A stretch of DNA of 64,000 bases from Lachnospiraceae bacterium (GTDB lineage Bacteria > Bacillota > Clostridia > Lachnospirales > Lachnospiraceae). The notes below the pieces were generated by a model. It was not told the DNA's origin, did not search any database, and saw only the letters and a list, made by a program, of their open reading frames with translations. Position 1 is the stretch's first letter, and each line of letters begins with the position of its first letter. Position numbers and translations under genes: made by a program. Location of the stretch: the NCBI GenBank assembly GCA_017503735.1, contig JAFVSN010000039.1:24079-88078 (forward strand), written 5' to 3'. Shown here piece by piece: positions 53,251-61,996 of this stretch.

Positions 53251-55578
53251 TTATTCCTTAATGAGTGCATATGCTGAAATCTTTCTTATCGGCATACACA
53301 AAATAATACTTATCATAATGTTTACTAAAATCTGAGCTACTGCAAATAGCATTAAAAAGCCAAATGAAATCTCAATGTTATTTTTCATAACACCTAAAGC
53401 TTCAAAAACAAATTGATAGATAGCCGGCATATAAAAAATTGCCAAAAAGCTTGAAAGCACAATTGCCACCATCGACACAGGCATAAATGAACCTGTTGTC
53501 TGTACAATAAGCTGTGAACTTGTGTAGCCCATTGCTTTGTAAATACCTAACTCCTGTCTTCTTTTTACAAGTAGAGACTTGATAACAATGTATAGAATAA
53601 ATAATACAATAAGAATTGTTACCGCAAAAATTGCCGCTACAAGCACCACAGTGATACCCATATACATATCCTGTGCTTCCGTTTGAAGTTTGTAAGAATT
53701 CACTGTGTCTGCTACCAATGCAGAGTAATCGGATTTATATTCATTTGTAATCTTTTCGGCATTTTCAGCATGTTCAAGATACACATAAAAATATGGAGTC
53801 TGATTTTGGTTAAAGAGACTATTGTATCCTTCTATGCTCAGTTCACAAAGCTCGCCCTGTAAGTTTACGCTTTGCACAAAGCCTGTGACCTGAAAGCTTT
53901 TTGTAATACCATCCACCGTCACTCTGACTGTGTCGCCGATTTTAATATTTTCTTCAAAAGCACTGCCCAGAGCGATTTCATCTGCTTCTTTCGGATTTTC
54001 ACCCACATAACATACATCATTTCTCACCTTTGAGAAGTCCTCGCAGGCAAAAGCAGTCACCGTTTTCTCTTCAATTTTAACAATTGCAGACATATATTTC
54101 AATGAATTTTGCACACGATTATCGTTATCAAGTTTTAACTCAAGCTCACTCATGCTGTCGCTTTTAGGATAAATAATCACATCTGCTACTTCGTCTGACA
54201 AAGCAGACATAAAGTTATCCGGCTCAACCACTACATTGTAGAACAGTGTGCCTGAAAATGCTATGAGAACCGTCAGCACGAAAGACACCAAAAAGAGCAT
54301 CACATTCTGTTTTGTAGAAGCTATCATCTGCTTTAAGACAAGCAGGAATTTTGTGTTGCCCCTTGTTTCTTCAAGCGGAAAATAATTTTTCTTTGTATGC
54401 TTTGAACTTGTGTTACCTCTTAAGCCGTCAATAGGCTGAGTTTTCTTGATCTTTCGTGCGGATATATATGTAAAGAACGCAACAACACCGCAAAGAATAC
54501 AACCCACACATACAAAGCTCAATAAATCAAATCTGACAGCAAAGGAAAAACCCGACTGAACAGTAAGCACCGAGCAAAGCACAGGAAGCAAAGCGTAAGA
54601 CAAACCAACGCCGAGGATTGCAAACAATAGCGAAACAAGCGCGTAAGGCAGCGTGATACTCGCTACAATCTGAGCACTTGTGTAACCCAGAGCTTTGAGC
54701 ACGCACATATTTGTAATTTCGGACTCAATGGCATTTTTAACTTTGAAGTTACTGAGGAATACGCTGACTGCAAGGATGATTAGTGCAAAAGCGGCTAAAA
54801 TAAGTACAAGCAGATCCGTAACCATTGTTCGTGTACCTTTTACGCTTTCGCTGTCAAGAATTGATAAAGCCATAACACCTTTGTTCTCAATTGCTTTGCT
54901 GACATCATCTTTCACTTCATCAAGGCTTGCATCGCTCTTTACGCTCATTGAATATTCAACCACAGCCTTGTCACTATAAGAATCCACAAGCTCTGCAAAC
55001 TCTTCTTTTGGCAAATATGCACACAGCAAACCCGAACCGTAGTTGCCGTACTGCATTTCTTCAATTACACCTGCTACTGTGAAACTATGGTATTTACCGT
55101 CAATTACATAAATGATTTCGTAATTCAAAGCAAATCCACCAAAGTTAGAAACATAAAGCGGAATGTAGATTGGATTGTCAACATCATTTTCGCTTTCATT
55201 CACAATCTCAAAATTGTTAAGAGTACGCTTGTCATCAATGTTATAAAACACTGTGTTCATTGTAAAATCCGCACCGTTGAAATCTTTGACTGTAGCTTCT
55301 GTCATAATAGCGGTATGACTTTCGGTTTTCTCTACCTTTTCGGTTTCATCAATTGCTTTTTCAAGTTCACTGCTATTCTGAACCTCGGGAACAATTGCGT
55401 TGAGTGTTGCGGCGCTTAACTTATCAAACTTTGTATCATAAGCACTATCTACCTGACACAGCAAAACCGCCGCACAATTTAATATCAGAGCAGTTATCAG
55501 AATGATAACGCCGAATGATACAAAGGAGGATTTCTCTTTTTTTAAGTTGTATAAAATCTGATTTGCTATTTTTTTCAT
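53251..55578 (-). CDS. FtsX/MacB-type ABC transporter permease
   Basis: 775-aa permease with the duplicated arrangement of peptide-resistance transporters: one N-terminal helix, a ~220-residue extracytoplasmic domain, three helices (MVTDLLVLILAAFALIILAV and following), a second extracytoplasmic domain, and a final set of helices ending AYALIKE. It partners the ATPase encoded 2 bp upstream. Likely roles are efflux or mechanotransmission against antimicrobial peptides; the substrate is unknown. Confidence 0.9.
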   Translation of the reverse strand: MKKIANQILYNLKKEKSSFVSFGVIILITALILNCAAVLLCQVDSAYDTKFDKLSAATLNAIVPEVQNSSELEKAIDETEKVEKTESHTAIMTEATVKDFNGADFTMNTVFYNIDDKRTLNNFEIVNESENDVDNPIYIPLYVSNFGGFALNYEIIYVIDGKYHSFTVAGVIEEMQYGNYGSGLLCAYLPKEEFAELVDSYSDKAVVEYSMSVKSDASLDEVKDDVSKAIENKGVMALSILDSESVKGTRTMVTDLLVLILAAFALIILAVSVFLSNFKVKNAIESEITNMCVLKALGYTSAQIVASITLPYALVSLLFAILGVGLSYALLPVLCSVLTVQSGFSFAVRFDLLSFVCVGCILCGVVAFFTYISARKIKKTQPIDGLRGNTSSKHTKKNYFPLEETRGNTKFLLVLKQMIASTKQNVMLFLVSFVLTVLIAFSGTLFYNVVVEPDNFMSALSDEVADVIIYPKSDSMSELELKLDNDNRVQNSLKYMSAIVKIEEKTVTAFACEDFSKVRNDVCYVGENPKEADEIALGSAFEENIKIGDTVRVTVDGITKSFQVTGFVQSVNLQGELCELSIEGYNSLFNQNQTPYFYVYLEHAENAEKITNEYKSDYSALVADTVNSYKLQTEAQDMYMGITVVLVAAIFAVTILIVLFILYIVIKSLLVKRRQELGIYKAMGYTSSQLIVQTTGSFMPVSMVAIVLSSFLAIFYMPAIYQFVFEALGVMKNNIEISFGFLMLFAVAQILVNIMISIILCMPIRKISAYALIKE

Positions 55579-55579
55579 A

Positions 55580-56347
55580 TTACCATCCCATTTCTGTTAA
55601 AAAGTTGTTTAGCTTTGCTTCACGGTCTTTACTGTCATTTGTATAACCCCCAAGGTCACACTCACCGTAGATCTTGCCGTCCTTAACATACAACACACGG
55701 TTTCCCCTTAATGCTGTTTTCTTGTCATGAGTTACCAATATAATGCTCTGACCATCATTATGAAGCTTTGTAAAAACATCAAGAACCGCAGTTGAGTTAT
55801 TTGAGTTCAGTGCACCTGTGGGCTCATCGGCAAAGAGAATCTCTGGTTTATTTATAACTGCCCTTACAATGCCTGCTCGCTGAGCCTCACCTCCCGACAC
55901 CTGAGATGGAAACTTTTTGCGTGTTATCTCAGGAATATTAACAAGCTCGAAAAGCTCTTTGGCGTATTTCACTGAGTCCTTTTTGCTTGCTCCTGACAAT
56001 GCACTCGCCGTAAGTACATTATCCATAAGGCTCATCTTATCAAGAAGATAGATTTGCTGAAAAACAAAACCACAGTTCTTTCGTCTAAAAATTGCCAGCC
56101 TATCATCACTTAAAGATGTAATTGTTTTGTCGTTCCAAACAACCTCGCCCGAGCTGGGCCTGTCCATTCCCGAAAGGGAGTACATCAGTGTGGACTTGCC
56201 TGCACCTGAACTACCCATAATCACAGTGAAGTCACCCCTATATATATTAAGGTCTAGATTTTCAAAAATTGTCTGTTCTGTGTCACCTGTGATAAAACTC
56301 TTTTTAAGTTTAGTTGCCTTGATAATGATTTCTTTTTTGTTGCTCAT
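55580..56347 (-). CDS. ABC transporter ATPase (MacB/LolD type)
   Basis: 255-aa ATPase with Walker A MGSSGAGKSTLMY, Q-loop, signature VSGGEAQRAGI, Walker B EILFADEPTGALNS and H-loop LVTHD. The family is typical for permeases of the FtsX type, here encoded 2 bp downstream. GGAGG precedes the ATG. It is the first gene of the three-gene ATPase-permease-XRE operon. Confidence 0.93.
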   Translation of the reverse strand: MSNKKEIIIKATKLKKSFITGDTEQTIFENLDLNIYRGDFTVIMGSSGAGKSTLMYSLSGMDRPSSGEVVWNDKTITSLSDDRLAIFRRKNCGFVFQQIYLLDKMSLMDNVLTASALSGASKKDSVKYAKELFELVNIPEITRKKFPSQVSGGEAQRAGIVRAVINKPEILFADEPTGALNSNNSTAVLDVFTKLHNDGQSIILVTHDKKTALRGNRVLYVKDGKIYGECDLGGYTNDSKDREAKLNNFLTEMGW

Positions 56348-56435
56348 AGCAATACCTCCATCAGCATATTGATTTACACTCGCATCTTACACAAAATGAA
56401 AAAGTAGCACCACCAACACCTGTTTACAAATCAAA

Positions 56436-56466
56436 AAGCGGACGCTACTTTCCGTAGCATCCGCTT
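56436..56466. terminator. Bidirectional-looking hairpin upstream of the ABC operon
   Basis: AAGCGGACGCTAC pairs with GTAGCATCCGCTT around a TTTCC loop; T-run on the minus strand and A/T on the plus. It insulates the ABC operon from upstream transcription. Confidence 0.65.
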
Positions 56467-56682
56467 AAAATCAAGTTTTTCGACATATGAATCCCAAATA
56501 AATCTTTTCTCCAAGAATAGCATACGCCATGCGTATATTATGCAAGACGTTTAAATTGCCCAATATCTCCTAACAGATAATTCTTTAGTAAGTTAATTTC
56601 TTCTGCCTTCACTCAATCAAAGAGAGAAGAAAATTCAAAGTTGCCGTTCTGTTTCAGCAAATCAATTTTACCATAAAAAAAA

Positions 56683-56710
56683 TCCCCTCGCAACCGAAAT
56701 TGCGAGGGGA
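56683..56710 (-). terminator. Intrinsic terminator
   Basis: Minus-strand TCCCCTCGCAA/TTGCGAGGGGA stem followed by TTTTTTTT. It terminates transcription from the AlbA_2 operon and the remnant beyond it. Confidence 0.85.
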
Positions 56711-56718
56711 GATCATTC

Positions 56719-56877
56719 TTAAATCACATAAACATTCACGGAAATATCTTCCCATTGTTTATGTCTGAGGTATTGTCCTCGGGACTCACGATAGGCTCTG
56801 GCACTGGTTTCATCCAGTGTCATCCTATAGTAAATCTTAAAAGTCCTACCTATTGTTGATAGCAGCCTGGTTAATAG
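56719..56877 (-). pseudogene. Gene remnant (C-terminal ~52 codons)
   Basis: Open frame without an upstream start reading RLLSTIGRTFKIYYRMTLDE, TSARAYRESRGQYLRHKQWE and DISVNVYVI then stop, bounded upstream by TGA. Composition is protein-like and a strong terminator follows directly, as expected for a real gene end. Family unknown. An ATG within it could give a 34-aa peptide but lacks a ribosome site. The rest of 56348-56993 shows only the two hairpins. Confidence 0.4.
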
Positions 56878-56993
56878 TCAATAAAAGGAGTAGTAATCCC
56901 CAGAGTAAAAAATCATCTTTTCTTGCAAAACCCATACAGGACATAGCAAGGATAGACTAGACGCCTTGGCACTACTAATCTTTCGTCCAGCCT

Positions 56994-57227
56994 CTACACA
57001 CTCAGCGCATACAACTCATCCGGACACAAATCCTGCCCATCCGGCCACACGACAGTATAGCCGTCGGTTGAAACTGCACTGAAATAACTCACATCCTTTA
57101 ATTGTCCATACCAAGAGCCTTTGATGTATGGCTTCACGTCAAAAGTCTTGACCTCACCATTATCAAAGGTAACCTCTATCAAATAGTTTTCTTTTGCCTT
57201 AACAGCATTTGCAGTCGGTCTCAACAT
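56994..57227 (-). CDS. DUF2442 domain protein
   Basis: 77-aa protein with the DUF2442 pattern: YLIEVTFDNGEVKTFDVKPY, then FSAVSTDGYTVVWPDGQDLC and DELYALS. The fold is a small beta domain of unknown role, often encoded beside DUF4160 proteins, none of which is present here. AGGAGG before the ATG overlaps the stop region of the AlbA_2 gene, so it is the third gene of that operon. Confidence 0.85.
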   Translation of the reverse strand: MLRPTANAVKAKENYLIEVTFDNGEVKTFDVKPYIKGSWYGQLKDVSYFSAVSTDGYTVVWPDGQDLCPDELYALSV

Positions 57228-57239
57228 TGCGGACACCTC

Positions 57240-58730
57240 CTATTTCAACTGATATGTTCTATTTCGATTTTCTCCAATAGTCACAACATCTTCCATCTCA
57301 TTCAGTAATACTCTTGTTCTTGACTGGCTCAAACCAATATATTCAGCTATGTCGCTTGCTTTTGATTCTCCATTCTGCTCAAGATAATTTCTGATTTTTC
57401 CAATGTTATCTGCTGTTTTCTTCGCTTGTTTTTTATCGTTTGTTTTTATCGCTTGTTTTTTATCGCTTGTTTTTATCGCTTGTTTTTTCTTGAACGAAAG
57501 TACCAGTACCGTTCTATCCGGATCAAACCTTTCCTCAATCACCGGCTCTTCCCAACCCTCGTCTGCCCAAACATTAAAGATGTTTGGTACACCGCTTCCG
57601 GCACGTTCCCCGATATTGATAAGATTAAACATTTTCATAAGGGCTTTGTTTCGCGGATCGGATTCACCGCCAAGACGCATCTGCTTTTTACCGGTTCTGA
57701 CATAACCCGGATTTGCTAAAACAAGCTTATCCGGTTCCTTACGGATAACAACACCGCGTAAGCCGTGATAGTCCGCGTTAATCAAACAATTCGCCAAAGC
57801 CTCACGAAGTGCCTTATGTACCGGAGTATCGTCAATACGCTCACCACCAACCATTTTAAACGGCACCTTAATATCCTTGATAATCTTATTATAAACCCTA
57901 AAATAGAAGTCACATACATTTCCGGACCATTCACCGGAGCTGGACTGTAATCTGTCACTCCAACGAGTTGTCGGATCCAATTCTTCTCTATAGTCTAAGA
58001 AATACTCCGGAAAATGACGAACAATATTGTACTCGTCGCCAAACATCAACATGCCTGCCGCCGTAGGATGCAGCTTCCCATCCTCCCCAGAAATACCGGC
58101 CGCTCCGATACTTCTCAGATATTCATGATCACTCAAACGTTCAAAAGGATGACCCTCTTTCAAGGAACGATGGCTGTTACGATATCCGTGAACGGTATCA
58201 TAATTTAAATCCTCCATCGGCACTTTATCCAGCACTTCCATGTCCATGGTGCGCTCCGTCTGGTCGCGAAGCATAGTCTTAACCTGCAATCTGGTACAAT
58301 GATAATCTCCCTCAAAATTGCGCCGAAAGGTCCCGTTGAAAATATCATTGTTGATGTACACCGGCTTCTGCTCCCGCTTTGCCATAGGCACATAAATAAC
58401 CATGATAACATCTTTATTATCCCCAACCTCATACGTCTGCACATCCTCTTCCGAAAGAAGGTTGAAACTCACCTTCTTGGAACTATTAATCCCATCCCAA
58501 AATTCCTTCCGAAGTCTTGATGCATTCCGAAGTCCGGTAGTTTGCCAACTGCCGTCTTTTTCTTCCTTAACCCCAAGGATAATGACACCTCCGTAACAGT
58601 TCGCAAACGCAGAATACGTGTCCCATAAAGAAACCGGCAAACCACCGGTGGCCTTTTTCACTTCCCTCCTATTGTCTTCTCTGTATTCATCAAACTGTGA
58701 AAGGTCAAATATATTCGGCACTCTTATCAC
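57240..58730 (-). CDS. AlbA_2 (Schlafen-type) putative DNA-binding/ATP-binding protein
   Basis: 496-aa protein: N-terminal AlbA_2 domain (ESYSAFANCYGG-type core visible as LWDTYSAFANCYGGVIILGV), middle region (ALREALANCLINADYHGLRG, LANPGYVRTGKKQMRLGGES) as in RecG-related transcriptional regulators, a low-complexity Lys-rich linker with three 9-residue repeats (KKQAIKTSD-like, ~423-450), and a C-terminal winged HTH (ASDIAEYIGLSQSRTRVLLN). It overlaps the upstream small gene by 4 bp (ATGA). Probably a regulator or nucleic-acid enzyme; function unproven. Confidence 0.85.
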   Translation of the reverse strand: MIRVPNIFDLSQFDEYREDNRREVKKATGGLPVSLWDTYSAFANCYGGVIILGVKEEKDGSWQTTGLRNASRLRKEFWDGINSSKKVSFNLLSEEDVQTYEVGDNKDVIMVIYVPMAKREQKPVYINNDIFNGTFRRNFEGDYHCTRLQVKTMLRDQTERTMDMEVLDKVPMEDLNYDTVHGYRNSHRSLKEGHPFERLSDHEYLRSIGAAGISGEDGKLHPTAAGMLMFGDEYNIVRHFPEYFLDYREELDPTTRWSDRLQSSSGEWSGNVCDFYFRVYNKIIKDIKVPFKMVGGERIDDTPVHKALREALANCLINADYHGLRGVVIRKEPDKLVLANPGYVRTGKKQMRLGGESDPRNKALMKMFNLINIGERAGSGVPNIFNVWADEGWEEPVIEERFDPDRTVLVLSFKKKQAIKTSDKKQAIKTNDKKQAKKTADNIGKIRNYLEQNGESKASDIAEYIGLSQSRTRVLLNEMEDVVTIGENRNRTYQLK

Positions 58731-58996
58731 TCCTCCCTTTTCAACGCCTCATAATACGCCTTATACCGGTACGCCGTCCGTCTGCTGATATCCCCCTGAT
58801 TCACAATCTCCATAATCGTCATACCGTCTTCGTACTTCACAACAAAATCATTATAAGAAGCGGTCCATGACGCATCATGCTTCTTGCGACCGACTGGTTT
58901 TTGAGAACGATACCGCTCCAATTCCTCACGCAGAGCTTGGTTCTCTTTTTCCAGCTCTGATATATACTTCAATGCTTCTTCCAGCGTCTTTATCAT
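58727..58996 (-). CDS. Small coiled-coil plus HTH protein, probable autorepressor
   Basis: 89-aa protein: an N-terminal coiled coil (~1-30, EALKYISELEKENQALREEL) and a C-terminal resolvase-type HTH (YEDGMTIMEIVNQGDISRRT, AYRYKAYYEA). It is the first gene of the operon and sits behind a promoter bracketed by two matching 24-bp operators, which makes autoregulation the simplest reading. GGAGG lies unusually close (4 nt) to the ATG. Confidence 0.75.
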   Translation of the reverse strand: MIKTLEEALKYISELEKENQALREELERYRSQKPVGRKKHDASWTASYNDFVVKYEDGMTIMEIVNQGDISRRTAYRYKAYYEALKREE

Positions 58997-59007
58997 ATAG
59001 CCTCCGA

Positions 59008-59076
59008 GGTGTCATTATTATTTGTGACACCGTTATAACAGCAAACAAGAAGAGTGTCAATTTAATTATTGGCACT
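59008..59076 (-). promoter_or_regulatory. Promoter with two 7-10-7 operators
   Basis: -35 TTGACA (59055-59060) and -10 TATAAC (59032-59037), 17-bp spacer, minus strand. Two inverted repeats with identical geometry flank it: GGTGTCA-N10-TGACACC (59008-59031), just downstream of the -10, and AGTGTCA-N10-TGGCACT (59053-59076), covering the -35. Centres are 45 bp apart. Confidence 0.85.
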
Positions 59077-59088
59077 CCCATAAAAATT

Positions 59089-59130
59089 AAGACCTCCGTC
59101 CGAAACTCTTGTATCCCGAACGGAGGCCTT
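59089..59130 (-). terminator. Terminator after the second S51 gene
   Basis: Minus-strand AAGGCCTCCGTTCG/CGGACGGAGGTCTT hairpin followed by AATTTTT, 17 bp after the stop codon. Confidence 0.8.
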
Positions 59131-59146
59131 ACCTCACCTTATCTCG

Positions 59147-59815
59147 TTATTCCCCTTTTAATCTCTCCACCTCAAACGGCCCAATCTCGCCTTTGCTTAT
59201 CCAACGGATGTTTCCCACATACGAGATATCGTCGCCTTTCACAAAGATGGCGCTTTCATCTTCCATGGCACAAATCGGCAAATCCTGCTCTTTCGAAATC
59301 TGCAACAAAGTTTGCACCAGCTCCTGATTGTCCGGTGTAACATGCGCTTTCATCGTAATATCAGCCAGGCCAAGACCGTCATACGGCACGTGAGATTCCC
59401 ATACATCAATTGCGTGTTTTGCCATGTTTATTGAACCGGCGCTCACGCCTAAGATAACCGCAGAACTGTTATGTATTTCCTCTGCTATGCCTTTCTCGCA
59501 AATCAACTGAAATTGCTGCGTTGCGTGTCCACCCATAAGAAAAATGCAGGAGGCCTCCCGAATCAACCTTTTGGCATCCGCCGCATCGGTTCTGTTATCA
59601 ATCACACAATATCGTTTGAACGGCATATCGCATTCCGCAAACATGCCATGCATCCCTGTGGAGTCACTGTCATTCTGCTCATACTCCGAAGGCCATGCAC
59701 TTACAAAAACAAGACTCTCCCGCGCACTCAACTCTTCCCTAAGCCGACTGACAATGTCCGCCGGAAAATGCCGTGTCGGGAAACCACTGAAAAAGCCTAG
59801 TAGTTTTTGATTCAT
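59147..59815 (-). CDS. Peptidase S51 family protein (peptidase E-like)
   Basis: 222-aa protein with FLMGGHATQQ and the nucleophile elbow VILGVSAGSINMAK, the S51 signature. The length fits peptidase E (about 230 aa). GGAGG precedes the ATG. It differs strongly from the S51 protein at 1277-2011, so the two are not a recent duplication. It probably hydrolyses a small peptide or modified amino-acid polymer; substrate unknown. Confidence 0.85.
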   Translation of the reverse strand: MNQKLLGFFSGFPTRHFPADIVSRLREELSARESLVFVSAWPSEYEQNDSDSTGMHGMFAECDMPFKRYCVIDNRTDAADAKRLIREASCIFLMGGHATQQFQLICEKGIAEEIHNSSAVILGVSAGSINMAKHAIDVWESHVPYDGLGLADITMKAHVTPDNQELVQTLLQISKEQDLPICAMEDESAIFVKGDDISYVGNIRWISKGEIGPFEVERLKGE

Positions 59816-59834
59816 ACCTCTTACCTCCCGTAGC

Positions 59835-60764
59835 TTACCCTTTCCTATAAATCCAAGTATACACCTCTATATCATACCCAATTTTTCTATAAAACTCATT
59901 TCCGCCACCGGTCAGAAATCTGCCTCCCTTTTCCTTAAATCTCCGATAATGCGCGGTAAGTGCAGCAGCGGCCAGCCCTCGATGCTGATATTCCGGTATG
60001 GTACACAAAGGTTCCATATAGGCCAGCTTGTTTTCCGGTACCCACCACATGCCGGAGAAGCACACATACTCCCCTTCCTCATTGGCAATGATAATATTAT
60101 GTTCATAGGTGGAATGCGGTGGCGGTGCCATTACATTACCCAGCACACCGATATAGGACTTATGGGGACTCCATTCCGTTTTATCATTCGGCACATCCCA
60201 ATTTTCAAAGGGACCCAATTCCCACTCATTGAATCCTTTCCACGTACATCTGGTAAGCTTTACCGCATCAACCTCGGCCGGATCCACATAATGAAACCCT
60301 TTCGGAAGCTCATAGTTTAATGCGGATGTCGTCATATCCAGACGATACTCTCTTTCTTTCTTCCATAGTTTATATCCTCTTTTTTCAGCAGCTTCCATCA
60401 GAGCCTTTTGCCCTGCCGAGAAGGCAAACTCCTTTTCACCGTTCACATCCGGAAACGCCTCGACTGCATATGCAATCATCTCATCTGCCAGCTCCTCATA
60501 TCCCGGACGCAAAACAAAATGCAGATTGGTCACCGGATCTTCATAAAAAACAAATCCCACAACCATATCTTCATCCATCCAAAACCGGCACAAATGCAGA
60601 TAACTCTTATTCATCCACGTGGATGTCAGCGCATATTCAAAAAACGGTGCCTCCGCATTTTCGATTCCGTTCTCCCCGGTATCCTCATACACTTCCACCA
60701 TAAAATCCCATGCCATGTTAACATCGGTTAATACCTGAAACTGCTTTGTCGTTATTTTTCCCAT
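59835..60764 (-). CDS. GNAT-family N-acetyltransferase
   Basis: 309-aa protein; the acetyl-CoA fold is in the C-terminal third: YEHNIIIANEEGEYVCFSGM and PLCTIPEYQHRGLAAAALTA (motif A, Q/RxxGxG/A type). The N-terminal ~170 residues look like a second, degenerate GNAT-type domain. Acceptor unknown. It is separate from the S51 gene by 19 bp and may share its transcript. Confidence 0.85.
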   Translation of the reverse strand: MGKITTKQFQVLTDVNMAWDFMVEVYEDTGENGIENAEAPFFEYALTSTWMNKSYLHLCRFWMDEDMVVGFVFYEDPVTNLHFVLRPGYEELADEMIAYAVEAFPDVNGEKEFAFSAGQKALMEAAEKRGYKLWKKEREYRLDMTTSALNYELPKGFHYVDPAEVDAVKLTRCTWKGFNEWELGPFENWDVPNDKTEWSPHKSYIGVLGNVMAPPPHSTYEHNIIIANEEGEYVCFSGMWWVPENKLAYMEPLCTIPEYQHRGLAAAALTAHYRRFKEKGGRFLTGGGNEFYRKIGYDIEVYTWIYRKG

Positions 60765-60907
60765 AAAACTTCCCTCTTTCCGTCATTCTATAGATCCATT
60801 ATACAAAACAGAGTTTCATCAGGCCAGTACCGAAAATCGTTATAATTATTGTCGCTCCTGTCTTGAACAAAGAGTTTCGCTTGCGACACCTTCCAATCGT
60901 ACGAAAA

Positions 60908-60933
60908 AGACGCCTGCCAATCGGCAAGCGTCT
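60908..60933 (-). terminator. Terminator after the CD3324-family gene
   Basis: Minus-strand AGACGCTTGCC/GGCAGGCGTCT stem with TTTTTC tail, 6 bp after the stop codon. Confidence 0.85.
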
Positions 60934-60938
60934 CTCAT

Positions 60939-61196
60939 TCATCCATATACAATTTTTTTGATTGTGCTATATGCCAAATGATACTTTTCTGCCAGTGCCT
61001 CCATCGAAACCCCTTCTTTATAGAGCCGATGGATTTCCGCATTACGTTCTCTGTAAAACATCCGGGAACCGTTTACTGCTCCCCACTCCGATTTACCTGA
61101 TACCTTTGGAATATAAAGCACATCTCCGTCAATATAAGTTTGAATCTGCCGCAACAAATATTCCGGCAAAATTTCTGCTGCATTTGTGTATTTCAT
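60939..61196 (-). CDS. CD3324-family small DNA-binding protein
   Basis: 85-aa protein: N-terminal LPEYLLRQIQTYIDGDVLYI and a C-terminal HTH (LYKEGVSMEALAEKYHLAYS, TIKKIVYG), as in the CD3324 family common in Clostridia. AAGGAGC lies before the ATG. Monocistronic, with a terminator directly behind the gene. Its role is unknown, probably regulatory. Confidence 0.85.
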   Translation of the reverse strand: MKYTNAAEILPEYLLRQIQTYIDGDVLYIPKVSGKSEWGAVNGSRMFYRERNAEIHRLYKEGVSMEALAEKYHLAYSTIKKIVYG

Positions 61197-61257
61197 AGTT
61201 ACCGCTCCTTATCTATTCCTGAATAAATAAAGTGCAGAAACAGCAGAACATATAGTG

Positions 61258-61354
61258 TTATTCGCCCATACAGAAATCTATATGTCTGCTATTCTGCATG
61301 GGCAAAAGTCGCTTGGACTCCGTTTTGGTATAATGCACGTAATTTTCGATCCAT
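61258..61354 (-). pseudogene. Frameshifted small conserved peptide gene
   Basis: GGAGGAGGAG precedes ATG 61354 and a frame MDRKLRALYQ that soon goes out of register. A different frame of the same stretch continues TESKRLLPMQNSRHI, DFCMGE and stop at 61258. Read together they look like one ~33-residue protein of a type I recall from Clostridia, broken by a small deletion. A perfect 9-bp hairpin (GGTACATGT/ACATGTACC, 61397-61427) lies upstream. The remainder of 61197-61644 shows nothing clear. Confidence 0.45.
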
Positions 61355-61644
61355 AATTCTCCTCCTCCCTGTAAATAAAGGGTCTGTTGGGTCTTGGGTA
61401 CATGTGGTTCGAAAACTTACATGTACCTCATGAGGTCTATTATAACATACTTTTCACTATTTTAAAATATAATGAAATCCAAACTTTTCCTCATCCTACC
61501 ATCGTGTACATTCGCAATAAATCACAGCTTATTCCTTACGACACTATTCAAATATAAATTTTTGAAAAAAATTTAACAGCGGGTTAGAAATTTGAAATCC
61601 ATATTGATATTCTAGATTCAGAAAACAAAAAGGAGGACTTCAAC

Positions 61645-61893
61645 ATGAAGCAATATACTTTCTTAATTACACCTTGGCCGGTAGCCAATCGTTGGAATCT
61701 GTGTGACCCACTCAAGCAAACGCTTGAACTTACTCTTCCAGGAATTTCTTTCAAAGGTGCCCTGCAATACCTTCTTAAATCCCTCGAGTTTGATAAGTAT
61801 TTTCGTTTCCATACTAGTGTCTGCGTATATTGGAAATCGGACAATGGGAAACTATATTCCATACCCCAATATGAAGATATAGAATTGCAATAA
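61645..61893 (+). CDS. Uncharacterised small protein
   Basis: 82-aa soluble protein on the plus strand (FLITPWPVANRWNLCDPLKQ, YWKSDNGKLYSIPQYEDIEL). No family recognised. A strong AAAAGGAGG site precedes the ATG and a strong terminator follows, so this is a real, self-contained transcription unit. One of only two plus-strand genes in the window. Confidence 0.7.
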   Translation: MKQYTFLITPWPVANRWNLCDPLKQTLELTLPGISFKGALQYLLKSLEFDKYFRFHTSVCVYWKSDNGKLYSIPQYEDIELQ

Positions 61894-61907
61894 TATCCCC
61901 TCAAACA

Positions 61908-61953
61908 AATCAAGATAAGGCGAAGCGCTAATATAATTCGTCTTATCTTGATT
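61908..61953 (+). terminator. Terminator of the 61.6 kb plus-strand gene
   Basis: AAATCAAGATAAG pairs with CTTATCTTGATTT (inner CGAA/TTCG), followed by CTGCT on plus; nearly symmetric, so it may also end minus-strand transcripts from the GNAT gene. Confidence 0.75.
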
Positions 61954-61996
61954 TCTGCTATGCCATTTGTTACAAACCAACGAACATTCACATTTC

